This document shows, in pieces, positions 19,992 through 29,790 of a stretch of DNA of 52,718 bases. The notes beneath the pieces were generated by a model. It was not told where the DNA came from. It searched no databases and saw only the letters and a list, made by a program, of their open reading frames with translations. Source of the DNA: a bacterium. Its GTDB lineage: Bacteria; Desulfobacterota; Deferrisomatia; Deferrisomatales; BM512. The position numbers were made by a program, and so were the translations under genes. The stretch spans positions 1-52,718 of the forward strand of contig SCTA01000008.1 in the NCBI GenBank assembly GCA_004322275.1, given 5' to 3'. Position 1 is the stretch's first letter. Every line of letters begins with the position of its first letter.

Positions 19992-20111
19992 CCGGCGCGG
20001 TTTTCCGTTCCCGGCAAGGAATCCCGCAGCGAAAGGGCGAGCCAGTAGCAGCGCTACGGCGAGCCCTTGAGCGAGGACATGACGAAGCCGGGGGCGGAAA
20101 GGATGCGCCGG
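19992..20111. repeat. long palindromic repeat, family B, copy 1 (without nested insertion)
   Basis: Ends CCGGCGC (19992-19998) and GCGCCGG (20105-20111) and the following bases pair into a long imperfect stem. The centre carries CAGTAGCAGCGCTACGGCGA (20043-20062). Read on the minus strand it begins 10 bases after the stop of the Omp85-like gene. The reverse complement matches both flanks of 28605-28863, where a 163-bp element sits in the middle. The interval 19856-19991 holds no gene. Confidence 0.85.
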
Positions 20112-20121
20112 ACTAGAAGGG

Positions 20122-21372
20122 TTACATCTCCCACGGATACTGGAAAAAGACGCTCGGCTGGAACCCTTCATGTCCCGTAGCCAAGTCCACCCTGTAGATA
20201 AGGCCCGAGCCGGTAACGAGGCGGATGCCGGTTCCGTAAGCGGAGCGGGAGATGTCCCAGAGGTCGCTCCGAAGGTCGGCGACGGAGCCTATCTCGTAGA
20301 AGAAGGCGATCTGGATCGCGGTGCGGATGTCCTTCATGATGAAGATGTTAAAAGGCGTCCGCTCGTCGGTGAGGTTCCAGCGAAGCTCGTTGCCTATGAA
20401 CTCGGCGTGCGCGCCCCTGTAGCGCCCCTCGGGGTAGGCGCGGAGCCTGCCGTACCCTCCGAGGGCGGTCGCGGTTCCGAAGGTGTTTTCCGCCACGATG
20501 TTGTCGATGTACTGCTCGCACTCTTGCCTGTCGGAAAGGTCGGTTATCGAGCCGCAGTCAAGTCCCTGTTCGTCGGCGATTACGGCGGGATCGGTCTCTC
20601 CCTTGCTTATTACGTAGGCGTCGGAGCGAAAGTAGTTGAGCACCCAGGTGCTTCTCTTCCCCAGCGGCAGGTAGCCCGTAGCGTTGAAGTCGATGAAGTA
20701 AAAATCCGGCCCCGAGTCGCGCGGCGGATTGTGCCAGTAACTCGATTCCAGCCGCAGGCCCCTTCGCGGGTCGGTATAGTCGTCGGTGAGATCGACGCGA
20801 GCGCCGTAGATGGCCGTAGTGATGTGCTCCTTCGGGGTACCCTCGGCTTCTATTATTACGTCGCCGTCCCGGTCGCGCACGGCGCTGAGGCGGGTTGTTC
20901 CCGCGTAGTAGCCGAGGTAAACCTCGAACCTCCTGTCCGCGAAGGTCGCCGTCAGACGCGACCCCCCGAAGACGGAATCCCCCAGTTCCGCGAGCACGTA
21001 GTCGTTTTTTTCGGTATCCATTCCGCGCTTGGCGTAGGACTGGATAGTGGCGTTACTGAGGTGCGCCGCGCCGAGGTCCAGAATCAGGCGCTCTTTTACA
21101 AGCTCCACGCTGTTTATGCCTAGGGCTTCCCCGTCAACGTCTCCCGCGAAAAAGGTTCCCATAAGGTCGGTGGTCGAGCCCCCTACGTTGGTGGTGGCTC
21201 CCAGGACCCCGTAGCCGGAGCCTATTCCCGGCAGGTCGAAGACGTAGGGAAATATCGCGTAACCGGAATCGTTCGAGTACTGGAGCCGCCGCCTTTCGGG
21301 GTATATGCCGGGGTCGCAAAAGGCCGTCGAAGCCGTCAGGGCCAATAATACTCCGATAACCGCGTGTTTCAT
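20122..21372 (-). CDS. outer-membrane beta-barrel protein (Omp85/bacterial surface antigen-like)
   Basis: The 416-residue protein has a signal peptide (HAVIGVLLALTASTAFC) and alternating hydrophobic strands throughout with many aromatic residues. The C-terminal half resembles the PF01103 surface-antigen barrel shared by BamA and TamA: DDYTDPRRGLRLE, GGYGRLRAYPEGRYRG (with the RGYP-like turn) and GTGIRLVTGSGLIYRVDLATG. No POTRA domains precede it, so it is a short barrel rather than BamA. A small pair C-x-C residue set (CGS...ECEQ) may form a disulfide. Start is the ATG at 21372, six bases after GGAG; the open frame further upstream has no signal. It may export or insert envelope proteins; role unproven. 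Confidence 0.78.
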   Translation of the reverse strand: MKHAVIGVLLALTASTAFCDPGIYPERRRLQYSNDSGYAIFPYVFDLPGIGSGYGVLGATTNVGGSTTDLMGTFFAGDVDGEALGINSVELVKERLILDLGAAHLSNATIQSYAKRGMDTEKNDYVLAELGDSVFGGSRLTATFADRRFEVYLGYYAGTTRLSAVRDRDGDVIIEAEGTPKEHITTAIYGARVDLTDDYTDPRRGLRLESSYWHNPPRDSGPDFYFIDFNATGYLPLGKRSTWVLNYFRSDAYVISKGETDPAVIADEQGLDCGSITDLSDRQECEQYIDNIVAENTFGTATALGGYGRLRAYPEGRYRGAHAEFIGNELRWNLTDERTPFNIFIMKDIRTAIQIAFFYEIGSVADLRSDLWDISRSAYGTGIRLVTGSGLIYRVDLATGHEGFQPSVFFQYPWEM

Positions 21373-21489
21373 CAAGGCTCCGGGATTCAAACTTGCGAAA
21401 GAAGAAAAGACGGGCGGCAATCACATGATCGCCGGAATGAAGAGTAACGCCAGGGGGGAATTCACAAAAGACTTATTTTCGGCAGGCCG

Positions 21490-22650
21490 TCAACCGCACA
21501 GGACTCCCGCAGATTTCATTTCAACCTTGTCGAGGCTTAAATCTTCTTTCGCCGGAGGCTGGACGGCGCTCTGGAGCGCTGCCGGAACCGGGTCGTCCTG
21601 ATGCTGTCCTATCCTTATCAGGTTGAAGGCTTTTTGCCGGGCCAAAAAAGCGTCGGCAATCCGTGGGTCGAAGGCGGTTCCCCTTCCTTTCGCGATGATG
21701 CCGATGGCTTCCTCGTGGCTCATGGACTTCTGGTAACAACGGTCCGAGGTGACCGAATCGTAAACGTCCGCCACGGAAACGATGCGGGCTGAAAGCGGAA
21801 TATCCTCCCCCGCCAGCCCTCTCGGGTACCCGGAGCCGTCCCAGCGCTCGTGGTGGTTGAAGGCCACCTCCTTGCCCAGAGTGAGAAAGCTCCTCTCAGT
21901 GAGTTTGTTTTCGATGGCGCCGAGGGCTTCTCCCCCGAGGGTGGTGTGGATCTTTATCGCCTCGTACTCCTTCGGAGTCAGTTTGCCCGGCTTCTGGAGG
22001 ATGGCGTCGGGGATGCCGACCTTGCCGATATCGTGGAGAATTGAGGAGAGGCAAAGGTCCTCCACGTAAACCGGGGTGATGTAAGAGCCGAAATCAGGGT
22101 GTTTCGTCAGCTCCTCGGCGAGCACCCTGCAATACTCCTGTATCCTGTCCAGATGTTTTCCCGTCTCCTCGTCGCGGAATTCGGCCAGTTTGGCGAGCCC
22201 CAGAATCGTCGCCGTGCGGGCGTGCTTGAGCTTTAGGAGCGAGTCGTAGAGCTCTCGGTTGAGTTCCTTTGTCTTGCTGTAGGAAGTTTTGAGCTTGTCG
22301 TGCTGGATGCCGACGAAAAATCCTACGATAAGAAGAAAGCTTCCCCATCCGATGAGATGCGCGAGAAGATAGGCGTTAGTCGGCGGAAGCACGAACTGGG
22401 CGGGGTATAGTATCGTATACAGCGCCACCAGAAGGACGCAGAAGAAAGCGCCGAGAACGGAAAAACGCAGGCCGACGTAGTAGCCCGCCAGCACCACCGG
22501 CAGGTAAAAGAAATTTATGAAGGCTACCTTGTTTGGGAGAAAGTAGGTGATGACCATTACCGAAAGCAGGGTTATGAGGACGAACAACTGCTCGAAGTTG
22601 CCGCGTATGTAGCGCTTGACTCTGGGGAAGTACCTTCTTTCGTAGCTCAT
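21490..22650 (-). CDS. membrane-bound HD-GYP domain c-di-GMP phosphodiesterase
   Basis: The 386-residue protein starts with about four membrane helices (residues 20-115), a coiled-coil linker (about 115-145), then an HD-GYP domain. SSILHDIGKVGIPD carries the HD pair, and NHHERWDGSGYP carries the metal ligand and the GYP triad, both intact. It should hydrolyse c-di-GMP. No known sensor domain is recognised; the N-terminal helices may form one. The start is the ATG at 22650, preceded by a purine-rich GGGGGA; 15 extra upstream codons are open but unconvincing. Confidence 0.92.
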   Translation of the reverse strand: MSYERRYFPRVKRYIRGNFEQLFVLITLLSVMVITYFLPNKVAFINFFYLPVVLAGYYVGLRFSVLGAFFCVLLVALYTILYPAQFVLPPTNAYLLAHLIGWGSFLLIVGFFVGIQHDKLKTSYSKTKELNRELYDSLLKLKHARTATILGLAKLAEFRDEETGKHLDRIQEYCRVLAEELTKHPDFGSYITPVYVEDLCLSSILHDIGKVGIPDAILQKPGKLTPKEYEAIKIHTTLGGEALGAIENKLTERSFLTLGKEVAFNHHERWDGSGYPRGLAGEDIPLSARIVSVADVYDSVTSDRCYQKSMSHEEAIGIIAKGRGTAFDPRIADAFLARQKAFNLIRIGQHQDDPVPAALQSAVQPPAKEDLSLDKVEMKSAGVLCG

Positions 22651-22864
22651 CGGGCTTTCCCCCGGTTCGCTCCCGCGAAGGCACCGGCAAAACAAAAAGC
22701 GCGGTTCCCCGTTGCACCCGTTTCACATGACTTCTTCGCGATAGTTATCTTTGCCATACTTTAGACTATCGCCGTTTCCTCCGATGGCAACCTCGGCACC
22801 GGCAATGAGCGAAAAATCACCATGAGCCAACCGTTAAGCCGGACCGAGAGAGGTCCCTTCCGCC

Positions 22865-24379
22865 TCATCGCCCTGGCTTTTCCGCCCTTGCCCTCATCAC
22901 CGTCGAGATCATGCTGCGCACGGCTGCGTTTTGCGGATTGGCGGCGAGCTCAAGCCGTAGCGCTTCGAGCGCCTCGTCGTATCTGCCGAGCTTGTAGAGG
23001 GCGTAGCCCCTGTTGTGATTCAGGGAAGGAAAGCGCGGCTCGACCTGCCTGAGACGGTCAAGCTGCGAAAGAGCCGTCGCCGGGTCGTTGCCGTAGAGGC
23101 TGGCCGTGGCGAGGCAGTTCAGCGCCAGCGCGTTTCTTCCTCCGTAAATTTCGTCGATATGACCGAAAAGAGTGTAGGTGTTCTTCCAGTAGCCCGTAAA
23201 AGTGACGCTGGCTACGGCGAGAACGGCGACAAGCGCCGCGCCCGGCAGGAGCAGGTTTTTCTCGCTGAGCCTCACCCTTCTTGCGAGGTGCGCGGTTCCC
23301 CACACAAAAGCAATCGCGAGGCCGATGTGGGGGAGGTAAGTGAACCGGTCGGAGAAGGACTGCATCCCCGCGGGCACTATCCCGCTGTTGGGAAAAAGCA
23401 ACAGCAGAAACCAGAACCAGCCAAAGGCGCCTTCGGGTGCCCGCCGCCGGAACCTGAAAGCCAGGAAGGTGATCGCCACAAGAGAGGCGAAAGAGACGAT
23501 CGCCGCAAGCGCTCCTGCCGAGGAGGTGGGGGTGTCGTACTGGAGAATCAAGTCATTGGGAAAGAAGGTTCTTCCGAGATATTTCCAGTACGCCGTCGCG
23601 GCGTTGGCCAGCCCGTAGGAAAACTGGTATTCATGCACCTTGGGGTTGTTTATCAGCTGGTTGTAGAGGGTGATTGCGACGAAAGAAAACGAGAGGGCGA
23701 AGAGCGGCGCCTTTTCAAGTAAAAGGGTTTTGAATCCCTGAAGTTTTTTCTTCCCATCCTCCGTGGTGAAGCGCCCCAGGGGCCAGAAATCGAGCAGCAG
23801 AAGCGCTACCGGCAGAACCACAAGAATCGGCTTTGAAAGAATTCCCAGAACAGCGGAGATGATCAGGGTGGCGTACCAGCCGGGGGTTTTTGTGCGCGTA
23901 TAGAGAAGATACGACCAGAGCGCGAGGATGAAAAACAGCCCCGAAAGCACGTCCTTGCGCTCCGTCACCCAGGCCACGGATTCGACGCGGAGGGGATGCA
24001 TCGCAAAGAGGGCCACGGCGAAAAAGCTCCTCCGCGTAGAGCCTGTGGCCGAGCGGAGGAAGAGAAAAAGGAGGATGACGCTGGCGAGGTAGAGGATTAC
24101 GTTCGTCCGGTGGAACACTCCGGGCTCGGGGCCGAAGAAGCTTACGTCGGCCATGTACGACAGCCAGGTCAGGGGAATCCAGTGGCCGCCGTAACCGGAG
24201 GAGAAGGAGGTCTTTACGCTTTCCCATCTGAGCCCGCCGGTGACCAACGGGTTTTTGGTTATGTAAATATTGTCGTCCCAGGTGAGGAGCTCAAACCCCG
24301 TCGTCCGCCAGTAGACCGCCAGAACCAGCGCCGCCAGCAGAGCCGCGAATATCGCCGTCGAATGTTTTTTAAAGGTCAT
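22865..24379 (-). CDS. TMTC-type multi-spanning membrane protein with C-terminal TPR, paralogue of the gene at 444
   Basis: The 504-residue protein shares the whole plan of the protein at 444-2018. A first membrane helix is followed by the acidic pair D35-D36 in LTWDDNIY, then SYMADVSFFG, HPLRVESVAWVTERKDVLS, PVALLLLDFWPLGRF, many spans and a TPR-like tail (from about 420). It is closer than its paralogue to the common bacterial form (WDDNIYI, HWIPLTWLSYM). The GT-C fold suggests transfer of sugars from a lipid carrier; acceptor unknown. It is divergent from leuS, with 193 bases between their starts. Confidence 0.8.
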   Translation of the reverse strand: MTFKKHSTAIFAALLAALVLAVYWRTTGFELLTWDDNIYITKNPLVTGGLRWESVKTSFSSGYGGHWIPLTWLSYMADVSFFGPEPGVFHRTNVILYLASVILLFLFLRSATGSTRRSFFAVALFAMHPLRVESVAWVTERKDVLSGLFFILALWSYLLYTRTKTPGWYATLIISAVLGILSKPILVVLPVALLLLDFWPLGRFTTEDGKKKLQGFKTLLLEKAPLFALSFSFVAITLYNQLINNPKVHEYQFSYGLANAATAYWKYLGRTFFPNDLILQYDTPTSSAGALAAIVSFASLVAITFLAFRFRRRAPEGAFGWFWFLLLLFPNSGIVPAGMQSFSDRFTYLPHIGLAIAFVWGTAHLARRVRLSEKNLLLPGAALVAVLAVASVTFTGYWKNTYTLFGHIDEIYGGRNALALNCLATASLYGNDPATALSQLDRLRQVEPRFPSLNHNRGYALYKLGRYDEALEALRLELAANPQNAAVRSMISTVMRARAEKPGR

Positions 24380-24572
24380 GGTTTCACCCGGTTATCGTGA
24401 GCGCCGACAAAGGCTTCACCGGACTTTAAAACATTTACCGGGCAACGTACAATCATTCCTCTCCGGTCCGTGATAACCGTAGCGAACCCCTTACCTTTCT
24501 TGCATGGATTTTTACCTTGTGCTACCGTCCGGCGGGTGGTTTTAATCCGCTTTCGTCAAGGAGTCATGGTCG

Positions 24573-27155
24573 ATGGACCTTAGATATCATCCCGGAGAGA
24601 TCGAGGTTAAGTGGCAGGAGAAGTGGGCGAGGGAGAAGACTTTCGCCGTCACCGAGGATCCTTCCTACCCCGAAGATAAAAGATATTACGTCCTCGAAAT
24701 GTTTCCTTACCCCTCCGGCAAAATCCACATGGGCCACGTCCGCAATTACACCATCGGCGACGTGGTGGCGCGCTACAAGCACATGAAGGGCTTCAACGTC
24801 CTCCACCCGATGGGGTGGGACGCCTTCGGCATGCCCGCCGAGAACGCGGCGATAGAGCGCGGCATCCACCCCGCGAAGTGGACGCGGGAGAACATCGCCT
24901 ACATGCGAAGCCAGCTAAAGCGCATGGGGTTTTCCTACGACTGGGACCGCGAGCTTGCCACCTGCGACCCGGAGTATTACAAGTGGGAGCAGTGGCTCTT
25001 CCTGAAAATGCTGGAAAAGGGCGTCGCCTACCGCAAGAAGACCTCGGTCAACTGGTGCGTGAAGTGCGCGACGGTGCTGGCCAACGAGCAGGTAGAGCAG
25101 GGAGAGTGCTGGCGCTGCTCGACTCCGGTAATTCAAAAAGAGCTTTCCGGCTGGTTTTTCCGCATAACGGACTATGCCGAGGAGTTGCTTGCGTGCATCG
25201 AGAAGCTGGGCGAGGGGTGGCCGGACAACGTGCTTGCCAGCCAGCGCAACTGGATTGGCAAATCCTGGGGCTCCGCCGTCAGCTTTCCCCTTGTGGGTCG
25301 CGAAGGGGCGATAGAAGTATTCACCACCCGCCCCGACACTCTCTACGGCGTCACCTTCATGAGCCTTGCAGCAGAGCATCCGCTGGTCGAGGAGCTTGTG
25401 AAGGGGACGGAGCGCGAGGCAGAGGTAATGGGGTTTGCGAACAGGGTGCGCAACGAAGACAAGATCAAGCGCGCCGCCGAGGATTACGAGAAAGAGGGCG
25501 TCTTCACCGGCGCTTACGTGACCAACTCTCTCACCGGGGACAAGGTTCCCGTCTACGTCGCCAACTTCGTGCTGATGGATTACGGCACCGGCGCGGTCAT
25601 GGCCGTGCCCGCCCACGACCAGCGCGATTTCGAGTTCGCGAAAAAGTACGGCTTGCCTATTAAAATCGTCATCTCCCCGGCGGACTCCGTTCTCGACCCC
25701 GCGACGATGACGGCGGCCTTCGAGGACGACGGAATACTCGTAAACTCGGCGCAGTTTTCCACCATGAAAAACCGCGAGGCGATGGACGCCATAACGGCCT
25801 ACCTCGCCGAGCAGAAGATGGGCAAGCGCACGGTGAACTACCGCATCCGCGACTGGGGTATCTCGCGCCAGCGTTACTGGGGCGCGCCGATACCGGTAAT
25901 CCACTGCGAGAGCTGCGGCGTCGTGCCGGTCCCCGAGAGCGAGCTACCCGTCCGCCTGCCGGAAGACGTGGATTTCCCCGAGGGGCGCGTCCTGCCGCTG
26001 GCGGATATTCCCTCCTTCTGGAAGACGAAGTGCCCCAAGTGCGGGAAGGACGCTCGCCGCGAAACCGACACGATGGACACCTTCGTAGAGTCTTCCTGGT
26101 ACTACACCCGCTACGCCTGCTCGGGCTTCGACGGCGGGATGGTAGACCGCCCCAAAGTCGATTACTGGCTCCCGGTGGACCAGTACATCGGCGGGGTAGA
26201 GCACGCCGTCCTCCACCTCCTCTACTCGCGCTTTTACACCAAGGTGATGCGCGATATGGGGCTCGTGAGCTTCGACGAGCCCTTCACCAACCTCCTCACG
26301 CAGGGAATGGTCTGCAAGGAGACGATGAAGTGCGCCGAACACGGCTGGCTCTTCCCCGAAGAGGCTTCCGCCGAGGGCAAGTGCATCAAGTGCGGCAGCC
26401 CGGTAGAGCGCGGGCGCACCGAGAAGATGAGCAAATCCAAAAAGAACGTCGTCGATCCCGAGGCCCTTATCCGCGATTACGGCGCGGACACCGCGCGTCT
26501 CTTCAGCCTCTTCGCGGCCCCGCCGGAAAAGGGTCTGGACTGGAGCGAGCAGGGAGTCGAAGGCGCGTCGAAGTTCCTCCGCAGGGTCTGGAGGATGGCG
26601 GCGGAAAACAGCGAGTGGCTCACGGCAACCGCCCCCTTCGCGGGCGGCGAGCTTTCGGGGAAAGCCCGCGAGGTGCGAAGAAAGACCCACGAGACGATAG
26701 TGCGCGTAACCTCCAACATCGAGGACCGCTTTCACTTCAACACGGCCATCTCCGCGATGATGGAGCTGGTCAACGAACTGGCGGACTTCCAGCCCGCCGA
26801 CGATACGGCAAAATCCGTCTTCCGCGAGTCGATCGACACCCTCCTTACGCTGCTGAGCCCGATGGTCCCCCACTTCTCGGAAGAGTTGTGGTCTGGCCTC
26901 GGCAACAAGGCCCCCCTTCGCGACGCGAAGTGGCCCGTCGCGGACGAAAAGGCTCTGGTAAAGGATTCCGTGACGGTGGTGGTGCAGGTAAACGGCAAGG
27001 TGCGCGGCAGGGTCGAGGCGCCCGCCGGGGCAGGGGAGCAGGAGGTCACCGCCTCCGCGCTGGCCGACGACAACGTCAACCGCTTCCTCGAAGGTCTGAC
27101 GGTGGTGAAATCCGTCTACATACCCGGAAGGCTCCTGAACATAGTCGTGAAATGA
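24573..27155 (+). CDS. leuS: leucyl-tRNA synthetase
   Basis: The 860-residue class I enzyme is full length. The HIGH-type signature is [16 protein letters not shown] near residue 48 and the KMSKS loop is [13 protein letters not shown] near 617. The large editing insert lies between, with [13 protein letters not shown]. Two CxxC pairs (CVKC and CWRC; later CPKC and CIKC) indicate zinc-binding insertions as in many bacterial LeuRS. AAGGAG lies nine bases before the ATG. Its TGA overlaps the ATG of lptE. Confidence 0.98.
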   Translation: MDLRYHPGEIEVKWQEKWAREKTFAVTEDPSYPEDKRYYVLEMFPYPSGKIHMGHVRNYTIGDVVARYKHMKGFNVLHPMGWDAFGMPAENAAIERGIHPAKWTRENIAYMRSQLKRMGFSYDWDRELATCDPEYYKWEQWLFLKMLEKGVAYRKKTSVNWCVKCATVLANEQVEQGECWRCSTPVIQKELSGWFFRITDYAEELLACIEKLGEGWPDNVLASQRNWIGKSWGSAVSFPLVGREGAIEVFTTRPDTLYGVTFMSLAAEHPLVEELVKGTEREAEVMGFANRVRNEDKIKRAAEDYEKEGVFTGAYVTNSLTGDKVPVYVANFVLMDYGTGAVMAVPAHDQRDFEFAKKYGLPIKIVISPADSVLDPATMTAAFEDDGILVNSAQFSTMKNREAMDAITAYLAEQKMGKRTVNYRIRDWGISRQRYWGAPIPVIHCESCGVVPVPESELPVRLPEDVDFPEGRVLPLADIPSFWKTKCPKCGKDARRETDTMDTFVESSWYYTRYACSGFDGGMVDRPKVDYWLPVDQYIGGVEHAVLHLLYSRFYTKVMRDMGLVSFDEPFTNLLTQGMVCKETMKCAEHGWLFPEEASAEGKCIKCGSPVERGRTEKMSKSKKNVVDPEALIRDYGADTARLFSLFAAPPEKGLDWSEQGVEGASKFLRRVWRMAAENSEWLTATAPFAGGELSGKAREVRRKTHETIVRVTSNIEDRFHFNTAISAMMELVNELADFQPADDTAKSVFRESIDTLLTLLSPMVPHFSEELWSGLGNKAPLRDAKWPVADEKALVKDSVTVVVQVNGKVRGRVEAPAGAGEQEVTASALADDNVNRFLEGLTVVKSVYIPGRLLNIVVK

Positions 27156-27643
27156 GAATTTTCATCATTCTGCTGACCGCGGCGGCGCTCCTTCTTCCGG
27201 CGGGCTGCGGCTACCGGCTGCTGGGGTCGGGGAAACCCGGCTGCGACGGGCTTTTGATGGGCTCGGTGGACGACCTGACAAGGGAGCCGCTCTTCGGCCC
27301 GCTTCTGCGCGCCTCCCTCTCCTCGGCGATGGTCGAGCGGGGCTGCGAGGGCGACGTGACTCTCGACGTCACCCTCAAGGGCTTCAAAAACGAAGCGAAG
27401 GCCTTCGTCGCCGGGGATTTCGCGAGGGAATACCTTCTCTCGGTCACCGCCGATTTCACCCTCCGGCGCGGAGAAAAGATTCTGGCGAAGGAAACCGGTA
27501 TAGAAGCCTGGCGCGAGTACTACGCCGGAGAGGACGTGAACGCCACGAACGCCAACAAAGACAAGGCGCTCCGCGACCTGGCCGACACCGCCGCCGACAA
27601 GATAATCCGCCGGGCTTCCCTAGCGCTGGGGCTTGGGCGTTGA
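27152..27643 (+). CDS. lptE: LPS-assembly lipoprotein LptE
   Basis: The 163-residue protein has a signal peptide and lipobox (LLPAGC) followed by GYRLLG, as usual for LptE, the outer-membrane lipoprotein that plugs the LptD barrel and helps insert lipopolysaccharide. Sequence beyond the N-terminus is weakly conserved, so the call leans on the lipobox-GYRL start and the classic leuS-lptE-holA order. ATG overlaps the leuS stop by four bases, and the stop overlaps the holA start. Confidence 0.85.
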   Translation: MRIFIILLTAAALLLPAGCGYRLLGSGKPGCDGLLMGSVDDLTREPLFGPLLRASLSSAMVERGCEGDVTLDVTLKGFKNEAKAFVAGDFAREYLLSVTADFTLRRGEKILAKETGIEAWREYYAGEDVNATNANKDKALRDLADTAADKIIRRASLALGLGR

Positions 27644-28599
27644 GTCCCTCGCCCGTTGTCTTCATCCACGGCGAGGAATCCTTTCTCGTAGACCGGGAAC
27701 TCAGGTCGATAGAGGCCGCCTGCGGGATAACCTCGCAGGAGGACATGAACCGCCAGGTTTTCGACGCCTCCGAGAAGGACCCCGCCGAGATTATCTCCTC
27801 GGCCCGGACCATGCCCTTCCTGGGGACCGGGAAGCTCCTCATAGTCAAGAACGCGGGCAGCTTCACCGCCTCCCAGTGGGAGACCTTCACCCGCTACCTC
27901 GAACACCCCAACCCCTCGACCACGCTGGTTTTCATAATCGAGAAGGTGGACAAACGCCTCACCTTCTTCAAGACGCTGAAAAAATTATCAAGAGAGGTCG
28001 AATGCAAGCCCCCGGCGGATTCCGAACTTCCGGGGTGGACTTCGAGGATGGCGAAGGAAGCGGGGCTGGAGCTCGATTCGAGGGTCGCGCAGTCGCTCGT
28101 CATGCGCGTGGGTAACGACCTCCAGCTCCTTTGGCGCGAGATACTCAAGCTCCGCTCCTTCGCGGGCGACAAGCGCCTCACCGTGGAAGACGTGGAGCAA
28201 CTCGTCGGGGAATCGCGGGGAACCACCGTTTTCGCCCTCACCGACGCCATCGGGGTGAGGGACCTCCGGGGCGCGATGGGAGCGCTCCGAAAGCTCCTCG
28301 AACTGGGCGAACCCCCGGTGCTCCTCCTCTACATGATAGCGAGAAACTTCAGGCTACTGGCCAAAGCCCGGCAGATTAAGGACGAGGGGAAACGGCTTTC
28401 GCCCGGAGAGGTTGCCTCGAAGATGGGCGCCGCGCCCTTCGTCGCCAGAAAGGCGATGGATCAGGCAGTCAATTGGCCAAGGGAGCAGATCGAGAAGGCT
28501 TTCAGGGCGCTTTTGCTGGCGGATGTGGAGTTGAAGAGCGGGGGAGACGAGGAAGTTGTGGAGAGACTGGTCATCGATCTTTGCGCCAAGAAACGCTGA
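27640..28599 (+). CDS. holA: DNA polymerase III subunit delta
   Basis: The 319-residue clamp-loader subunit opens with VFIHGEESFLVDREL and has the AAA+ fold without a working nucleotide site. PFLGTGKLLIVKN and LVFIIEKVDKR follow in the usual order, with the helical collar domain at the end. The start is a TTG overlapping the lptE stop by four bases; a later start would cut into the first strand. A palindromic repeat follows six bases after the stop. Confidence 0.93.
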   Translation: MSPSPVVFIHGEESFLVDRELRSIEAACGITSQEDMNRQVFDASEKDPAEIISSARTMPFLGTGKLLIVKNAGSFTASQWETFTRYLEHPNPSTTLVFIIEKVDKRLTFFKTLKKLSREVECKPPADSELPGWTSRMAKEAGLELDSRVAQSLVMRVGNDLQLLWREILKLRSFAGDKRLTVEDVEQLVGESRGTTVFALTDAIGVRDLRGAMGALRKLLELGEPPVLLLYMIARNFRLLAKARQIKDEGKRLSPGEVASKMGAAPFVARKAMDQAVNWPREQIEKAFRALLLADVELKSGGDEEVVERLVIDLCAKKR

Positions 28600-28604
28600 A
28601 ATAT

Positions 28605-28863
28605 CCGGCGCATCCTTTCCTCCCCCGGCGTCGTCATGTCCTCGCTAGTGTCCAGTGCGGCTAGTCCCTACCGATTCGGACGCCGCTTCATCCCGAGCCG
28701 CGTTGTCGCTCATCGCCCGAAGAGAGCCTGCTATTCGGGCTCTTCGCTTCTAGCGGCTCGGGCGAATCGACGCCCTCATTGCCGGAAGCTACTAGCCGCA
28801 CTGGACACTGTAGGCTCGCCCTCTCTCTGCGGGATTCCTCGCGGGGAACGGAAAACCGCGCCG
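28605..28863. repeat. long palindromic repeat, family B, copy 2 (split by a nested 163-bp element)
   Basis: The left part (28605-28646) and right part (about 28812-28863) match the reverse complement of the two halves of 19992-20111, from CCGGCGC inward to CCTCGCT and from GGCTCGCC outward to the closing GCGCCG. The middle is replaced by 28647-28809. It begins six bases after the holA stop. Confidence 0.85.
28647..28809. repeat. 163-bp nested palindromic element, copy 1
   Basis: It is bounded by a perfect 19-bp inverted repeat, AGTGTCCAGTGCGGCTAGT (28647-28665) and its complement (28791-28809). Inside is an 86-bp core (28684-28769), itself palindromic: CCCGAGCCGC faces GCGGCTCGGG, and CGAAGAGAGCC faces GGGCTCTTCG. 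The core recurs at 29559-29646. It carries no open frame of note. Confidence 0.9.
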
Positions 28864-28958
28864 CTAAATTCTAAAGACTGCCGGAAGGCGAAGGATAATT
28901 TTCCACGCCGCACCCGTCATAAAATTTACGGCGTCATTCCCGCGGATGCTAATGGGAT

Positions 28959-29036
28959 GGTCGCCCCTTTCCTGAACGGCATCTAAGTGCCAAAGTGGTA
29001 GATGTGCATCACCACTTGAAAGAGAAAGGGGCGACC
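28959..29036. repeat. 13-bp perfect inverted repeat upstream of the IS110 remnant
   Basis: GGTCGCCCCTTTC (28959-28971) and GAAAGGGGCGACC (29024-29036) are exact complements around a 52-base loop that itself contains AAGTGGT facing ACCACTT. It lies directly before the transposase ATG, the left-end position where IS110 elements encode their guide (bridge) RNA; that role is inference here. The preceding bases 28864-28958 show nothing. Confidence 0.6.
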
Positions 29037-29039
29037 GGG

Positions 29040-29363
29040 ATGAAGGTTACGACAATTGGCATTGATTTGGCAAAGAACGTTTTTCAGGTCCACGGGGTAG
29101 ACGGCAGCGGCAAGACGGTTCTGAGAAAGCAGTTGAAGCGCGGCAAGGTGCTTGAATTCTTCGCGAATCTGCCGCCTTGCCTTGTCGGGATGGAGGCTTG
29201 CGGCAGGAGTCTGGGCGCTTCTGGCGTTTGGCAGGAGCTACGAAGCCGAATATCAAGCGGAAGCTGCATAAGGACGAAAACGGAAAACGAAGGAACTCCC
29301 AACGGTTGCGAAGGCGTTAGAGAAGTTGATGGCAAAAAGGTAAGACCAAGGGCGACCATATAG
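29040..29363 (+). pseudogene. IS110-family transposase, N-terminal remnant
   Basis: The reading frame from the ATG at 29040 begins MKVTTIGIDLAKNVFQVHG and continues to NLPPCLVGMEACG, the standard N-terminal RuvC-like part of IS110 transposases with its first catalytic Asp (GIDLAKN). After about residue 58 the family match stops; what follows is out of frame or foreign. A short frame ending LPTVAKALEKLMAKR at about 29337 may be another scrambled piece. Normal members are some 300-400 residues, so most of the protein, including the serine-containing C-terminal domain, is missing. The element should not move on its own. Confidence 0.8.
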
Positions 29364-29436
29364 GGAATTCAGTGACTTTTGTGTGCTTCGCAGGTTTTAC
29401 AGCTGGCGGGGCTTTGCGCGCCCCGCACCCGCGCCC

Positions 29437-29458
29437 CACTTTTTGTCGAGAAAGTGGG
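29437..29458. repeat. 8-bp hairpin at the left edge of the family D repeat
   Basis: CCCACTTT and AAAGTGGG enclose an eight-base loop. In copy 1 this part is missing and the IS1595 end lies there instead. Confidence 0.5.
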
Positions 29459-29522
29459 ACAAAACTCGGCCCGGAAGGAGCCGCTCGCTCTACGAGCGAC
29501 CGGTCGCTGCGGCGGGGGCATT

Positions 29523-29686
29523 GCGTTACCATCGGCCAGGGATGCTGCATTCGTGCCACGCTTCATCCCGAGCCGCGTTGTTGCTCATTGCCCGAAGAGA
29601 GCCAAAGCTATTCGGGCTCTTCGCTTCTAGCGGCTCGGGCGAATCGCGGCACTCTGTGACGACGCCTCCCTGCCGGATGGTAACGC
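29523..29686. repeat. 164-bp nested palindromic element, copy 2
   Basis: End arms GCGTTACCATCGGCCAGGGA (29523-29542) and 29667-29686 are complementary except at two positions. Their sequence is unrelated to the arms of copy 1, yet the 88-bp core (29559-29646) is nearly identical to 28684-28769, differing by a few substitutions and a two-base length change in the apical loop. Confidence 0.88.
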
Positions 29687-29790
29687 TGGGACACCCGTTC
29701 GCTGCGCTCACTAAAACCCCCCCGCCGCCCTTTCCGCCTCCGCTCCCTGCGTCACCTACGGGCCACGAGGGGAGACGAAAAGAAGGCTCG

